Assembly (NCBI GenBank): GCA_947494675.1
Contig: CANLVP010000002.1
Span: 372,001 to 436,000, forward strand
Direction of reading: 5' to 3'
DNA: 64,000 nt
DNA from: an uncultured Paracoccaceae bacterium
GTDB lineage: Bacteria; Pseudomonadota; Alphaproteobacteria; Rhodobacterales; Rhodobacteraceae
Made by a program: the position numbers and the translations under genes. Position 1 is the stretch's first letter, and each line of letters begins with the position of its first letter. Of the stretch, positions 47,056-56,027 are shown in pieces. The notes below the pieces were generated by a model. It did no database searches and had not been told where the DNA came from. It worked only from the letters and a program-made list of their open reading frames with translations.

Positions 47056-48732
47056 ATGTCAATCAAACCGCCTTTATCGGATTTGCCGATCAAGACCGCG
47101 AACAGCGGCTTTTATCGCGGCTTTAGTGTTGATGTGACCGTGGTGAGTAAGATCATTATCAGCTTGCTGGTGGTGTGGTGTATCTTTTGGCCGACCCAAG
47201 CGGGTAATGTCTTGGGGGCATGGAATTCTGTGATCCTCGCGAATTTTGCAGCCTGGTATATTTGGGTTGTTGCGGCCTTTGTCATCGTCTGCATTGGCTT
47301 GGCGATCTGGCCGACGGCAGGCCGGATGAACCTTGGGGCTGATGGCGAAAAGCCGGAGTTTTCCAATTTCTCGTGGTTCTCGATGATGTTTGGCGCGGGT
47401 ATTGGTGTCGGCATGCTGACATGGGCCGTGGCCGAACCGGTGGCGCACTTTGGGTCGAACCCAGAGACCATTCAGGGGCTGACGACGGGCGGAGCCGAAG
47501 ACAACATCCGCATGGCCTACAAGTGGTCGTTCCTGCATTGGGGGCTAGGCGCTTGGGCCTGTTACGCGGTCTGCGGCTTGTCGCTGGCGTTCTTTAGCTA
47601 TCGCCGCGGTCTGCCGTTGACCATTCGGTCTGGGCTGACACCGCTCTTTGGGAAATCCCTGTCGGGCCCTGTTGGTCACCTGATTGATATTGTGGCTGTG
47701 GTCGCGACGATCCTTGGTGTGGCGCAGACGCTTGGCTTTGGGGTGGAGCAATTCGTTGCAGGCCTGACCCGGATCGGCATTGGCGGCTTGATGGAAGCTG
47801 ATGGCGGTGCAACCACGGCTGGGATCGTGATCGCGCTTCTTGTGATCATGGGGGCCTCGACCCTGTCGGCGCTGTCAGGCGTGGGCAAGGGCATCAAGTG
47901 GTTGTCCAACATCAACATGGTGCTGTCGATTGTCCTGCTGGGGTTCTTCATCATCTTCGGCGCGACCTTCTTTGGTGCATCGGCGATGATCCTTGGCTTG
48001 TGGGACTATCTGATCGCCTTGCCAGAGCTAAGCTTTAACGTCTTCCGTTCGGATGGTGTTGAAGGTTCGGAATCCTTCCTGCTGGCACAATGGCAGGGCT
48101 GGTGGCCGGTGTTCTACTGGGCTTGGTGGATCGCCTTTGCACCATTTGTGGGTCTGTTCCTTGCGCGCATCTCGCGCGGTCGGTCGATCCGCGAATTCGT
48201 GCTGGGCGCGATGATCGTGCCTGCGTTGATGTGCTTTGTCTGGTTCGCATGGGCCGGTGGCACCGCGATCGATCTTGAACTCAACGGTGGCGCCAATGGC
48301 GTGATCTTTGATGCCGCAAATGGCGACAAGATCTTTGCAATGACAGAGTTCATGCTGGCACCTATTGCCGAGGCTTTGGCCTGGGGCATGGCGCTGCTCA
48401 TCGTGGTCCTGCTGATGACCTTCTTGGTGACATCCGCCGACTCTGCGGTGCTGATCGTGAACACGATCAATGCCGCCGGTGACGAAGGTCCAAAGGCACG
48501 TCCCCACATCCTGTTCTGGGGTGCTGCCCTGGCGCTTGTGGTGGGCGGTTTGCTGATCTCGGGCGGCACGGGGGCCATTCAGACCGCGATGGTGATTGGC
48601 GCGCTGCCATTCTCGATCGTGATGGCGCTGATGTGTGTGGCGCTGATCAAGGCGATCTGGAACGATGGTCGCCGCGAGGCGGCCGGCGTTGACGCCGTGA
48701 CCGTTGATCCGGTTGGCACACCTGCCGAATAA
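47056..48732 (+). CDS. BCCT-family betaine/carnitine/DMSP-type transporter
   Basis: A 558-residue secondary transporter with 12 predicted helices. The sodium/substrate helix reads MMFGAGIGVGMLTWAVAEPV, and the TM8 family signature is WAWWIAFAPFVGLFLARISR followed by GRSIREF. Substrates of the family are trimethylammonium and dimethylsulfonium compounds. Next to dmdA-acuI a role in DMSP import is likely, with glycine betaine as the alternative. It has its own upstream A/T-rich region (46936-47055) and its own terminator. Confidence 0.92.
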   Translation: MSIKPPLSDLPIKTANSGFYRGFSVDVTVVSKIIISLLVVWCIFWPTQAGNVLGAWNSVILANFAAWYIWVVAAFVIVCIGLAIWPTAGRMNLGADGEKPEFSNFSWFSMMFGAGIGVGMLTWAVAEPVAHFGSNPETIQGLTTGGAEDNIRMAYKWSFLHWGLGAWACYAVCGLSLAFFSYRRGLPLTIRSGLTPLFGKSLSGPVGHLIDIVAVVATILGVAQTLGFGVEQFVAGLTRIGIGGLMEADGGATTAGIVIALLVIMGASTLSALSGVGKGIKWLSNINMVLSIVLLGFFIIFGATFFGASAMILGLWDYLIALPELSFNVFRSDGVEGSESFLLAQWQGWWPVFYWAWWIAFAPFVGLFLARISRGRSIREFVLGAMIVPALMCFVWFAWAGGTAIDLELNGGANGVIFDAANGDKIFAMTEFMLAPIAEALAWGMALLIVVLLMTFLVTSADSAVLIVNTINAAGDEGPKARPHILFWGAALALVVGGLLISGGTGAIQTAMVIGALPFSIVMALMCVALIKAIWNDGRREAAGVDAVTVDPVGTPAE

Positions 48733-48752
48733 GACCGGCACAAACGCAAATC

Positions 48753-48785
48753 AAAGGCCCCGGTGCTTGCGCATCGGGGCCTTTG
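48753..48785 (+). terminator. Rho-independent terminator of the BCCT gene
   Basis: Arms 48753-48765 (AAAGGCCCCGGTG) and 48772-48784 (CATCGGGGCCTTT) pair over 13 bases with one G-T and a six-base loop. The next gene starts 16 bases later. Confidence 0.88.
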
Positions 48786-48800
48786 TCGTAAGGTCCAGCC

Positions 48801-50015
48801 ATGACACTTGATACCGCATGGGTGCGCGCCCAATTTCCCGCCTTTTCCGAAGCCAGCCTGCAAGGCCAAGCGTTCTTTGAGAATGCGGGCGGGTCCTATA
48901 CCTGTCGCCCGGTCATTGACCGGCTGACCCGCTACTACACGCAGCGCAAGGTGCAGCCTTATGCGCCCTATGGTGCCTCTGAATTGGCAGGGGCCGAAAT
49001 GGATGAGGCGCGGGTGCGTTTGGCGGCGATGTTGGGGGTCGCCACAGATGAGCTGTCGTTTGGGCCCTCCACTACGCAGAACACCTATGTCTTGGCGCAG
49101 GCCGTGCGGGAATGGCTTTCGCCCGGTGATGCGATTGTTGTGACCAACCAGGATCACGAGGCGAATACCGGGCCCTGGCGGCGCTTGGCCGATGCGGGGA
49201 TCACGGTGCGTGAGTGGCAGATCGATCCAGAGACCGGAGAGCTTGATCCGGCCGATCTGCCTGCGCTTTTAGACGGGGCCAAGCTGTTGTGTTTTCCGCA
49301 TTGTTCCAATGTGGTGGGGGCGATCAATGATGTCGCGGCGGTCTGTGCCGTGGCGCGCACGCACGACGTGCGGACCTGTGTGGATGGCGTGTCTTATGCC
49401 CCGCACGGCTTTGCAGATGTGGGGGCCTTGGGCTGCGATGTCTATTTGTTTAGCGCCTACAAAACTTATGGTCCGCATCAGGGGATCATGGCGATCCGCG
49501 AAGGCTTTGGCCGCGAGCTGCCAAACCAAGGGCATTTCTTCAACGCGGACAGCCTTTACAAGCGGTTCACCCCCGCAGGCCCCGATCACGCGCAGGTGGC
49601 CGCAAGTGCGGGCATGGCCGACTATATGGAGGCGTTGTCAGCGCATCATGGCGGGCCAACTGGCGCGGCAGCAGCGGGTCAAGCGCATCAGCTTATGCGT
49701 GACGCCGAAGTCGCGCTGTTGCAGCCGCTTTTGGATTATGTCGCCGCAAAGAACTCTGTCCGGGTGATTGGCCCCACAGTTGCCACGCGCCGCGCGCCGA
49801 CGGTCGCCTTGGCCGTGCAAGAAAACGCCGAAGAACTTGCAGCGCGGCTCGCCCCGCATGGGATCATGGCCGGGGGTGGGGATTTCTATGCGATCCGCCC
49901 GCTGACGGCGATGGGGGTGGATATGGACAAGGGCGTGTTGCGCCTGTCGTTCACGCATTACACCACGAAGGATGAAGTCGATCATCTGACCACGGCACTG
50001 GATGGCGTGCTGTAA
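48801..50015 (+). CDS. Class V aminotransferase-family PLP enzyme
   Basis: A 404-residue cysteine-desulfurase-like (class V) enzyme. The PLP lysine is in LFSAYKTYGPHQG at about residue 218. Cofactor-binding parts include ELSFGPSTTQNTYVLAQ, TNQDHEANTGPW and CVDGVSYAPHGFADV. It lacks the flexible-loop Cys context of IscS/SufS and has no Fe-S or sulfur genes beside it, so a desulfurase function is not assured. It starts just after the BCCT terminator, so it is probably expressed separately. Confidence 0.85.
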   Translation: MTLDTAWVRAQFPAFSEASLQGQAFFENAGGSYTCRPVIDRLTRYYTQRKVQPYAPYGASELAGAEMDEARVRLAAMLGVATDELSFGPSTTQNTYVLAQAVREWLSPGDAIVVTNQDHEANTGPWRRLADAGITVREWQIDPETGELDPADLPALLDGAKLLCFPHCSNVVGAINDVAAVCAVARTHDVRTCVDGVSYAPHGFADVGALGCDVYLFSAYKTYGPHQGIMAIREGFGRELPNQGHFFNADSLYKRFTPAGPDHAQVAASAGMADYMEALSAHHGGPTGAAAAGQAHQLMRDAEVALLQPLLDYVAAKNSVRVIGPTVATRRAPTVALAVQENAEELAARLAPHGIMAGGGDFYAIRPLTAMGVDMDKGVLRLSFTHYTTKDEVDHLTTALDGVL

Positions 50016-50084
50016 GGTTTCGCTGTGCAATTGACTTTGCCCTGTTGGGGCTAGGTTGCCGAAGGCAAGACGAAAGAGGCCGCG

Positions 50085-51506
50085 ATGACCAGTCAATCCC
50101 CCATCATCCTTTGGTTCCGCCGTGACCTGCGGTTGGCCGATCACGCGGCCCTGACGGCGGCTTGTGCGACGGGCAGGCCGGTGATCCCGGTGTTTATTCA
50201 CGATGAAGTGGTCGAAACCCACGGTGCCGCGCCGCTGTTCCGCTTGGGGCTGTCGGCCGAAGCGCTCGCCGCTGATCTGGCCACCAAAGGCAGCCGGTTG
50301 ATCCTGCGTCGGGGCGACGCGCTGACCACCTTGCAAGACCTGATCGCCGAGACCGGGGCGGGGGCGGTCTATTGGTCGCGGCTTTATGATCCCGCGTCCA
50401 AGGCGCGCGATTCGAAAGCGAAGGCGGCGCTGAAAGAGGCAGGCATCGACGCCCAAAGCTTTGCCGGGCATGTGCTGTTTGAGCCGTGGAAAGTGGCGAC
50501 CAAGACGGGCGGGTTCTACAAGGTTTTCACGCCGATGTGGAAATCGGTGCGGGGCACGCAGCTTTCTGATGCGCTGCCCGTTCCGGGCAAGATTGCAGCG
50601 CCGGTGGCTTGGCCCGCCAGCGACAACATCGAAGATTGGCAGATGGCCGCGCCGATGCGGCGCGGTGCAGAGGTCTTGCGCGGTCATTGCACGGTGGGCG
50701 AGGCCGCTGCCCTGACGCGGCTCCACGATTTCATCGCCACCAAGGTGCATGGTTATCAGGCGAACCGGGACCTCCCGGCTGTTGAAGGTACCTCTCGCCT
50801 GTCCGAGAACCTGACCTACGGTGAGATCAGCCCGCTGACCTGTTGGCACGCGGGTTGGGCCGCGCTTCATGCGGGGCACGCGGATGCGGAAGTGTTCCTA
50901 AAAGAGCTGGTCTGGCGCGAATTTGCCTATCACCTGGCCCATCACACGCCGCATATCACGACCGGGAATTGGAAGCCGGAATGGGATGCCTTCCCTTGGA
51001 ACACCGACGACACAGCGCATGTTACGGCATGGAAGCGTGGCCGGACCGGCATCCGCTTTGTCGATGCGGCGATGCGCGAGATGTATGTGACTGGCACCAT
51101 GCACAATCGCGGGCGGATGATTGTGGCGTCTTATCTCACCAAACATCTGATGTCGCATTGGAAGATTGGTCTGGATTGGTTCGCGGATTGCCTGATCGAT
51201 TGGGACCCCTGTTCCAACGCGATGGGCTGGCAGTGGTCAGCCGGGTCCGGGCCTGACGCCACGCCTTATTTCCGGGTGTTCAATCCGGTCACGCAGCTTG
51301 ATAAATTCGACAAGAACCGCGCCTATGTGGATCGCTGGATCGCAGAGGGCTATCGCAACCCGTCCGATACGGCGCTTTCTTATTTCGATGCTTTCCCGCG
51401 CAGTTGGGGCATGTCGGCAACCGACAGCTACCCAAGCCCGATTGTCACGCCCGAAGACGGACGTGCACGCGCACTGGACGCATACAGCAGTCGCGAAAAG
51501 GCTTAG
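50085..51506 (+). CDS. phrB: Deoxyribodipyrimidine photolyase
   Basis: A 473-residue light-driven DNA repair enzyme. The N-terminal antenna-binding Rossmann domain starts ILWFRRDLRLADHAALTAA. The FAD domain shows RGRMIVASYLTKHLMSHW-type MHNRGRMIVASYLTKHLM, DWDPCSNAMGWQWSAGSG and ATPYFRVFNPVTQLDKFD, the class I CPD photolyase pattern. Its stop overlaps the stop of the convergent lipoprotein gene by four bases. Confidence 0.95.
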   Translation: MTSQSPIILWFRRDLRLADHAALTAACATGRPVIPVFIHDEVVETHGAAPLFRLGLSAEALAADLATKGSRLILRRGDALTTLQDLIAETGAGAVYWSRLYDPASKARDSKAKAALKEAGIDAQSFAGHVLFEPWKVATKTGGFYKVFTPMWKSVRGTQLSDALPVPGKIAAPVAWPASDNIEDWQMAAPMRRGAEVLRGHCTVGEAAALTRLHDFIATKVHGYQANRDLPAVEGTSRLSENLTYGEISPLTCWHAGWAALHAGHADAEVFLKELVWREFAYHLAHHTPHITTGNWKPEWDAFPWNTDDTAHVTAWKRGRTGIRFVDAAMREMYVTGTMHNRGRMIVASYLTKHLMSHWKIGLDWFADCLIDWDPCSNAMGWQWSAGSGPDATPYFRVFNPVTQLDKFDKNRAYVDRWIAEGYRNPSDTALSYFDAFPRSWGMSATDSYPSPIVTPEDGRARALDAYSSREKA

Positions 51507-51931
51507 CTTGCGGGGGCGGGCGCCATTGTGTCCATGAACACCCAGCCACGACGCAGGGGGGAGCCAAAGGCGACAGAGCACATGTTCACCTCAACCGCGC
51601 AGGCGTCGATGCCGCCGCCGTTGCCGGGCGACAGCCGTGCCACAACGTCGAGCCCATCAGGGCCGCTGTAGACGGGGATGGGCAAGGCACCGGTGTTGAC
51701 GTAGGCGACGTTTGGTTGGAACCGGTTTTTCCAGTTCAGGTCAAGCGCGGGGCCGGTGGATACGGCTTGCGGGAGGTTCTCTGGCGTCACACCGGTGATC
51801 ACCGTTGGGGCCTGAAAAGTGGGGGCGTCGGCAACAATCTGGTCAGCAGGCGCATTTGCCACCGCGATCCCGTCACATCCCGCCAAGCCAAGCGCAATTA
51901 CACCAGCGCCCATCATCCGCATCATACCCAT
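51503..51931 (-). CDS. SH3-like lipoprotein of unknown function
   Basis: A 142-residue predicted lipoprotein. The lipobox LAGC puts the lipidated Cys at residue 19 of the reading from 51931; starting three codons later is equally possible. The mature part resembles a bacterial SH3-like fold (AYVNTGALPIPVYSGPDGLD, then VARLSPG and RRGWVFMDTM), a module often found in cell-envelope proteins. It has two further Cys (DACAVEVNMC) that may pair. Confidence 0.75.
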   Translation of the reverse strand: MGMMRMMGAGVIALGLAGCDGIAVANAPADQIVADAPTFQAPTVITGVTPENLPQAVSTGPALDLNWKNRFQPNVAYVNTGALPIPVYSGPDGLDVVARLSPGNGGGIDACAVEVNMCSVAFGSPLRRGWVFMDTMAPAPAS

Positions 51932-52131
51932 CGTGTCTTTCCCCAGTCTTGATCACCCGGCAGCGGGCAGTTCGCGCTTCTACACCACGCGGCGCAGAAA
52001 AAAGCTAGTCTTTGGCCCGGTTTGCAAAACTATTCTCATCCGCAACCGTGACTTTGGCGTAACAAAGGTTAATGATAACGGTCAGGGGGAATAAACCCCG
52101 CGTCTGACCACATAAGACGACAGGGAACAGG
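51932..52131. other. Divergent promoter region between lipoprotein gene and cfa
   Basis: Both flanking genes are transcribed outward. GGTCAG (near 52079) and CTGACC (near 52103) flank GGGG...CCCC, giving an imperfect hairpin in the cfa leader about 25 bases before its start. I did not find the RpoE (-35 TGATCC) type promoter that drives cfa in Rhodobacter sphaeroides. Confidence 0.4.
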
Positions 52132-53340
52132 ATGATCTTAACTTCGACCGAGGGGCAAAAGGACCTCCCGCGTTACTTTGCGGCTGTGTTTAACCGGCTG
52201 GATGGGCTGAAACGCGGGCGGCTTGATATCAAGCTGGCCGATGGCCGCATCTTCCGCATGGAAGGGCCAGAACCGGGTTACGTCGCGGAAATCGAAGTGC
52301 ATAATCCTGATCTTTTTACCCGCACGATCCGCGAGGGCGATCTGGGATTTTCTGACGCCTATCTGGACGGCTGGTGGACGACGCCGGATTTGCAGGCCTT
52401 CATGGACCTTGTGCATGACGAAGCCGAAGAGATGTATGATGGCTTTCCGGGCCAGGGGCTGGTGCGGATATACGAAAAGCTGCGGTTTTGGTGGCAGTCA
52501 AATTCCAAGCGGCAAGCCAAGAAGAACATCAGCTATCACTATGATTTGGGTAATGATTTCTATGGGTTATGGCTTGATGATACGATGACCTATTCCTCGG
52601 CCAAGTTTGAAACAGGGCAGGAAAGCTTGGAAAAGGCGCAGATCCAGAAATACGCCAGCATGGTCGATCAAATGGGCGCGCAGCCCGGTGATCACGTGCT
52701 GGAAATCGGCTGTGGCTGGGGTGGTTTTGCGGAATATGCTGCGAAAGAGCGTGGTTTGAAGGTGACTTGCCTGACGATCAGCAAGGAACAGTTTAAGTAT
52801 GCCGTTGAACGCATTGAAAAGGCAGGGCTTTCCGACCGGGTGACATTCAAGCTGCAAGACTACCGCGATGAGACAGGCACCTATGACGGGATCGCCAGCA
52901 TTGAGATGTTTGAGGCCGTGGGTGAGCAATACTGGCCGGTCTATTTTGACACGGTGCGTGACCGTCTGAAGCCGGGCAAGAACGCCACGTTGCAGATTAT
53001 CACGGTCGCCGACCACCGCTGGGACGTCTACAAGCGCGGGCCCGATTTCATTCAGAAATACATCTTTCCGGGGGGCATGCTGCCCAGCCCAACCAGGCTA
53101 CGCGAAGCGGTGGAAACTGCCGGCCTAAAGGTCGCGAAGTCTATCGAGTTTGGCCAATCCTACGACGTCACGCTGCGCCGCTGGCACGAGGTGTTTAACG
53201 CCAAATGGGATCAGGTGGCTGCCATGGGCTTTGATGATCGGTTTCGCAAAATGTGGAACTTTTACCTGACCTCTTGCGCGAGCACCTTTAAAAGCGGAAA
53301 CTGCGACGTAACGCAGATCACCGTCACAAAGGCCCACTAA
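52132..53340 (+). CDS. cfa: Cyclopropane-fatty-acyl-phospholipid synthase family protein
   Basis: A 402-residue SAM-dependent methyltransferase that adds a methylene bridge to unsaturated phospholipid acyl chains. The SAM motif is VLEIGCGWGGFAEYAA at about 190-205. The family segments ISYHYDLGNDFYGLWLDD, MTYSSAKF, FEAVGEQYWPVYFDTV and FIQKYIFPGGMLPS are all present. Rhodobacter has several paralogues, including some that make other methylated or furan fatty acids, so the exact product is not certain. Confidence 0.9.
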   Translation: MILTSTEGQKDLPRYFAAVFNRLDGLKRGRLDIKLADGRIFRMEGPEPGYVAEIEVHNPDLFTRTIREGDLGFSDAYLDGWWTTPDLQAFMDLVHDEAEEMYDGFPGQGLVRIYEKLRFWWQSNSKRQAKKNISYHYDLGNDFYGLWLDDTMTYSSAKFETGQESLEKAQIQKYASMVDQMGAQPGDHVLEIGCGWGGFAEYAAKERGLKVTCLTISKEQFKYAVERIEKAGLSDRVTFKLQDYRDETGTYDGIASIEMFEAVGEQYWPVYFDTVRDRLKPGKNATLQIITVADHRWDVYKRGPDFIQKYIFPGGMLPSPTRLREAVETAGLKVAKSIEFGQSYDVTLRRWHEVFNAKWDQVAAMGFDDRFRKMWNFYLTSCASTFKSGNCDVTQITVTKAH

Positions 53341-53378
53341 ACGCGGTCTTCGGACGGTTCGCACGAGGGAGCAGACCG

Positions 53379-53819
53379 ATGCCGACAGCCGGACGTTTGA
53401 CCGCCGCCTTAGCCTTAGCTGTGCTTGGCGCGTATTTGGCATATCTTACCGCACCGCTTTTTGACGAAGGGGCCTTGCCCAGTTTCTGGTGGCCACTTTG
53501 CATCGCGGCGGGCATCTGGGCAGGCTGGGTTGTGATGGGCAAACGGGCAGGGCGGGGCTACTCCGCCGCTGTGGGCAATGGGTTTACCGGTGTCGCGGCG
53601 CAGGTGTTCTGGATCCTGTTCCTGACAGCAGGTGCGGCCATGCTCGAAAAATCGATGCGACGCAGCTATGACGGACCGATTGAGGCGGTGATCGATGTGT
53701 TCCAACTGATGTGGGAACAGGTGCAAGACCTCGCGACGCAGCAAGTTGGCGTTGGTCTTGTCGTCGGAGCCATCGCGGCGGCCTTCTTTTCTGAATTCTA
53801 CGCGAAACGCTTTCCTTGA
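53379..53819 (+). CDS. trgA: TrgA-family membrane protein (tellurite resistance locus)
   Basis: A 146-residue membrane protein with about four helices (about 5-25, 32-48, 62-82, 120-140). The start MPTAGRLTAALALAVLGAYL and the position directly before a TrgB-type gene and cysK match the tellurite resistance locus trgA-trgB-cysK of Rhodobacter sphaeroides. Its biochemical role is unknown. The stop overlaps the trgB start. Confidence 0.8.
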   Translation: MPTAGRLTAALALAVLGAYLAYLTAPLFDEGALPSFWWPLCIAAGIWAGWVVMGKRAGRGYSAAVGNGFTGVAAQVFWILFLTAGAAMLEKSMRRSYDGPIEAVIDVFQLMWEQVQDLATQQVGVGLVVGAIAAAFFSEFYAKRFP

Positions 53820-54940
53820 ACTTGTTTGTCTACGGCACGCTGCGGGCCTTGCCGCTTTTGCGGGCGGTCGGCGGTGACTATTTCCGTCATGCGCCAGCGG
53901 TTCTGCCGGGATATCGGGTGACGGGCGTTCACGGCGACGTGGTGCCAACGATTTTTGCAGATCAGGACAACAAGGCCGAAGGTCTGGTGCTGTTTGATGT
54001 GACACCAGAGGCGATGGCGCGGTTTGACCTTTTTGAATTGGCTTGGGACTACACCCGGCAGTCCGTAACGGTGCAAACCGATGACGTGCTGCAAGAGGCA
54101 GAGGTCTACTTGCCGCCCCAATCGCAGCAATCAAACGGGCAGGAATGGTCCTTGGCGGCGTGGGAGGACACGCATGGTGTGCCAACCACCGATGCCGCGT
54201 TTGAGATGTTTGATCGTGATCCGTTGCCTGACGCTGCCGGATTCCGCGCGCGCTGGCCGATGGCGCGGTCGCGGGCTTGGGCCAAGGCGCGAGCAGAACA
54301 GCGCGAGACCCCGGCCACTTTGCGGTCTGATCACAACCGCCAAGACAATCACAAGGTGGCGCAAATCTGTGCGCCCGGGCCGCCGGTTGGTAGCTTTTTT
54401 GCGATGCGATCCTTTACCGCGACACATCAGCGGTTTGACGGCTCCGACAGTGGTGAGCTGCCGCGCGAGGTGTTTCTGGGTGTCGATGCGGCACTTGTTT
54501 TGCCCTACGACCCGGTGACCGATCGGGTCCTGCTCGTCGAACAAATCCGCATGGGGCCACTGATGCTGGGCGAGCCGAACCCGTGGGTGTTGGAACCCGT
54601 CGCGGGCATCGTGGATGCGGGCGAAACACCAGAAGAGGCCGCCCACCGCGAGGCGGTGGAAGAGGCGGGGTTAACCAATCTCACCTTGGAGAAAATCAAC
54701 GATTTCTATCCTAGTCCGGGTGCTAGCACCGACCACTTCTATTGTTATCTGGGGCTGACCGCCTTGCCCGAACAAGGCAGCTATCACGGCGGGCTGGAAA
54801 GCGAAAATGAGGACCTGCGCCTGCACACGATCCCTTTTGACCGCGCGATGGAGCTTGCCCAAACGGGGGAGATCAATGCCGGTCCGCTTTTGACCATGCT
54901 TTATTGGCTGGCACTCAACCGCGACCGCTTGCGCGCTTGA
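53816..54940 (+). CDS. trgB: TrgB: gamma-glutamylcyclotransferase-like domain fused to a NUDIX hydrolase
   Basis: A 374-residue two-domain protein. Residues about 1-105 form an AIG2/GGCT-like domain (FVYGTLRALPLL, then GYRVTGVHGD). Residues about 205-365 form a NUDIX domain with an exact Nudix box, Gly-x5-Glu-x7-Arg-Glu-x2-Glu-Glu-x-Gly (GIVDAGETPEEAAHREAVEE), of the ADP-ribose pyrophosphatase type. The start is a TTG at 53816 overlapping the trgA stop. Linked to tellurite resistance in R. sphaeroides; the substrate is unproven. Confidence 0.88.
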   Translation: MNLFVYGTLRALPLLRAVGGDYFRHAPAVLPGYRVTGVHGDVVPTIFADQDNKAEGLVLFDVTPEAMARFDLFELAWDYTRQSVTVQTDDVLQEAEVYLPPQSQQSNGQEWSLAAWEDTHGVPTTDAAFEMFDRDPLPDAAGFRARWPMARSRAWAKARAEQRETPATLRSDHNRQDNHKVAQICAPGPPVGSFFAMRSFTATHQRFDGSDSGELPREVFLGVDAALVLPYDPVTDRVLLVEQIRMGPLMLGEPNPWVLEPVAGIVDAGETPEEAAHREAVEEAGLTNLTLEKINDFYPSPGASTDHFYCYLGLTALPEQGSYHGGLESENEDLRLHTIPFDRAMELAQTGEINAGPLLTMLYWLALNRDRLRA

Positions 54941-54993
54941 GTTCGCCCGACGCGACGCCTAGACATAGATCAACACCATAAAAGGCCCCGCTG

Positions 54994-56025
54994 ATGCACA
55001 TCAAATCTGACCTCGCCGATGCTGTTGGCAACACCCCACTGATCAAACTACGCGCCGCGTCCGAGGCGACGGGCTGCACCATTCTGGGCAAAGCTGAATT
55101 TCTCAACCCTGGCCAATCGGTCAAGGACCGCGCCGCGCTCTTCATGATCCGCGATGCGGTGGCACGGGGCGATCTGAAACCCGGCGGCACGATTGTTGAA
55201 GGCACCGCTGGGAACACTGGCATCGGGCTGTCGCTGGTTGGGGCGTCTATGGGCTTTAAGACGGTGATCGTGATCCCGCAAAGCCAGTCGGAAGAAAAGA
55301 AAGAGATGATCCGCCTGACGGGCGCGGAGTTGGTGCAGGTGCCTGCGGTGCCTTATGCCAACCCCAACAACTACGTGAAGTATTCGCAACGTCTGGCAGA
55401 GGCGCTCGCCAAGACCGAACCCAACGGCGCGATTTGGGCCAACCAGTTTGACAATGTCGCAAACCGTCAGGCCCATGTTGAGACAACAGCACCAGAACTT
55501 TGGGAACAAACCGACGGCAAACTGGACGGATTCACCTGTGCCTGTGGCTCTGGTGGGACGCTGGCTGGTGTGGCACAGGTCTTGCAGCCCAAGGGCGTGA
55601 AGGTCGCGCTGTCTGATCCGGGTGGTTCCGGGCTTTACAAGCTCTTCAACGGGGACAGCCCCGACGTGGGTGACAGTATCTCTGAAGGGATCGGGCAGGG
55701 ACGGATCACCGCGAACCTTGAAGGGTTTACGCCCGATTTCAGCTACAAGATTTCGGACAAAGAAGCGCTGCCGCTGATCTACGATCTGCTGGCGGAAGAG
55801 GGGCTGTGCATGGGCGGGTCGACTGCGATCAATATCGCTGGTGCCATCCGGCTCGCGCGTGAATTGGGGCCGGGACACACGATTGCGACGATCCTGTGTG
55901 ACTATGGTACGCGCTATCAATCCAAGGTCTGGAATCCAGAATTCCTCCGGTCCAAGGACCTACCTGTGCCCACATGGCTGGAACGTGCACCTGCTGACAT
56001 CCCGTCTGTCGCACAGGACGTCTGA
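54994..56025 (+). CDS. cysK: Cysteine synthase A
   Basis: PLP enzyme making cysteine from O-acetylserine and sulfide. It has 343 residues, slightly longer than E. coli CysK. The PLP lysine is Lys44 in NPGQSVKDRAA; the substrate loop is EGTAGNTGIGLSL and the phosphate loop is GSGGTLAGV. CysK raises tellurite resistance in several bacteria, consistent with its place after trgAB. The mscS-type gene starts two bases after its stop. Confidence 0.95.
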   Translation: MHIKSDLADAVGNTPLIKLRAASEATGCTILGKAEFLNPGQSVKDRAALFMIRDAVARGDLKPGGTIVEGTAGNTGIGLSLVGASMGFKTVIVIPQSQSEEKKEMIRLTGAELVQVPAVPYANPNNYVKYSQRLAEALAKTEPNGAIWANQFDNVANRQAHVETTAPELWEQTDGKLDGFTCACGSGGTLAGVAQVLQPKGVKVALSDPGGSGLYKLFNGDSPDVGDSISEGIGQGRITANLEGFTPDFSYKISDKEALPLIYDLLAEEGLCMGGSTAINIAGAIRLARELGPGHTIATILCDYGTRYQSKVWNPEFLRSKDLPVPTWLERAPADIPSVAQDV

Positions 56026-56027
56026 TC

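Noticed and set aside
50016-50084. RpoE-type promoter before the photolyase gene
   Set aside because: In Rhodobacter phrA and cfaA are RpoE targets, so I looked for TGATCC with a suitable -10. No match exists here or before cfa.
49638-50879. 413-codon open frame on the minus strand opposite the PLP enzyme and phrB
   Set aside because: It spans two unrelated well-supported genes and their gap and has Arg/Gln-rich shadow composition.
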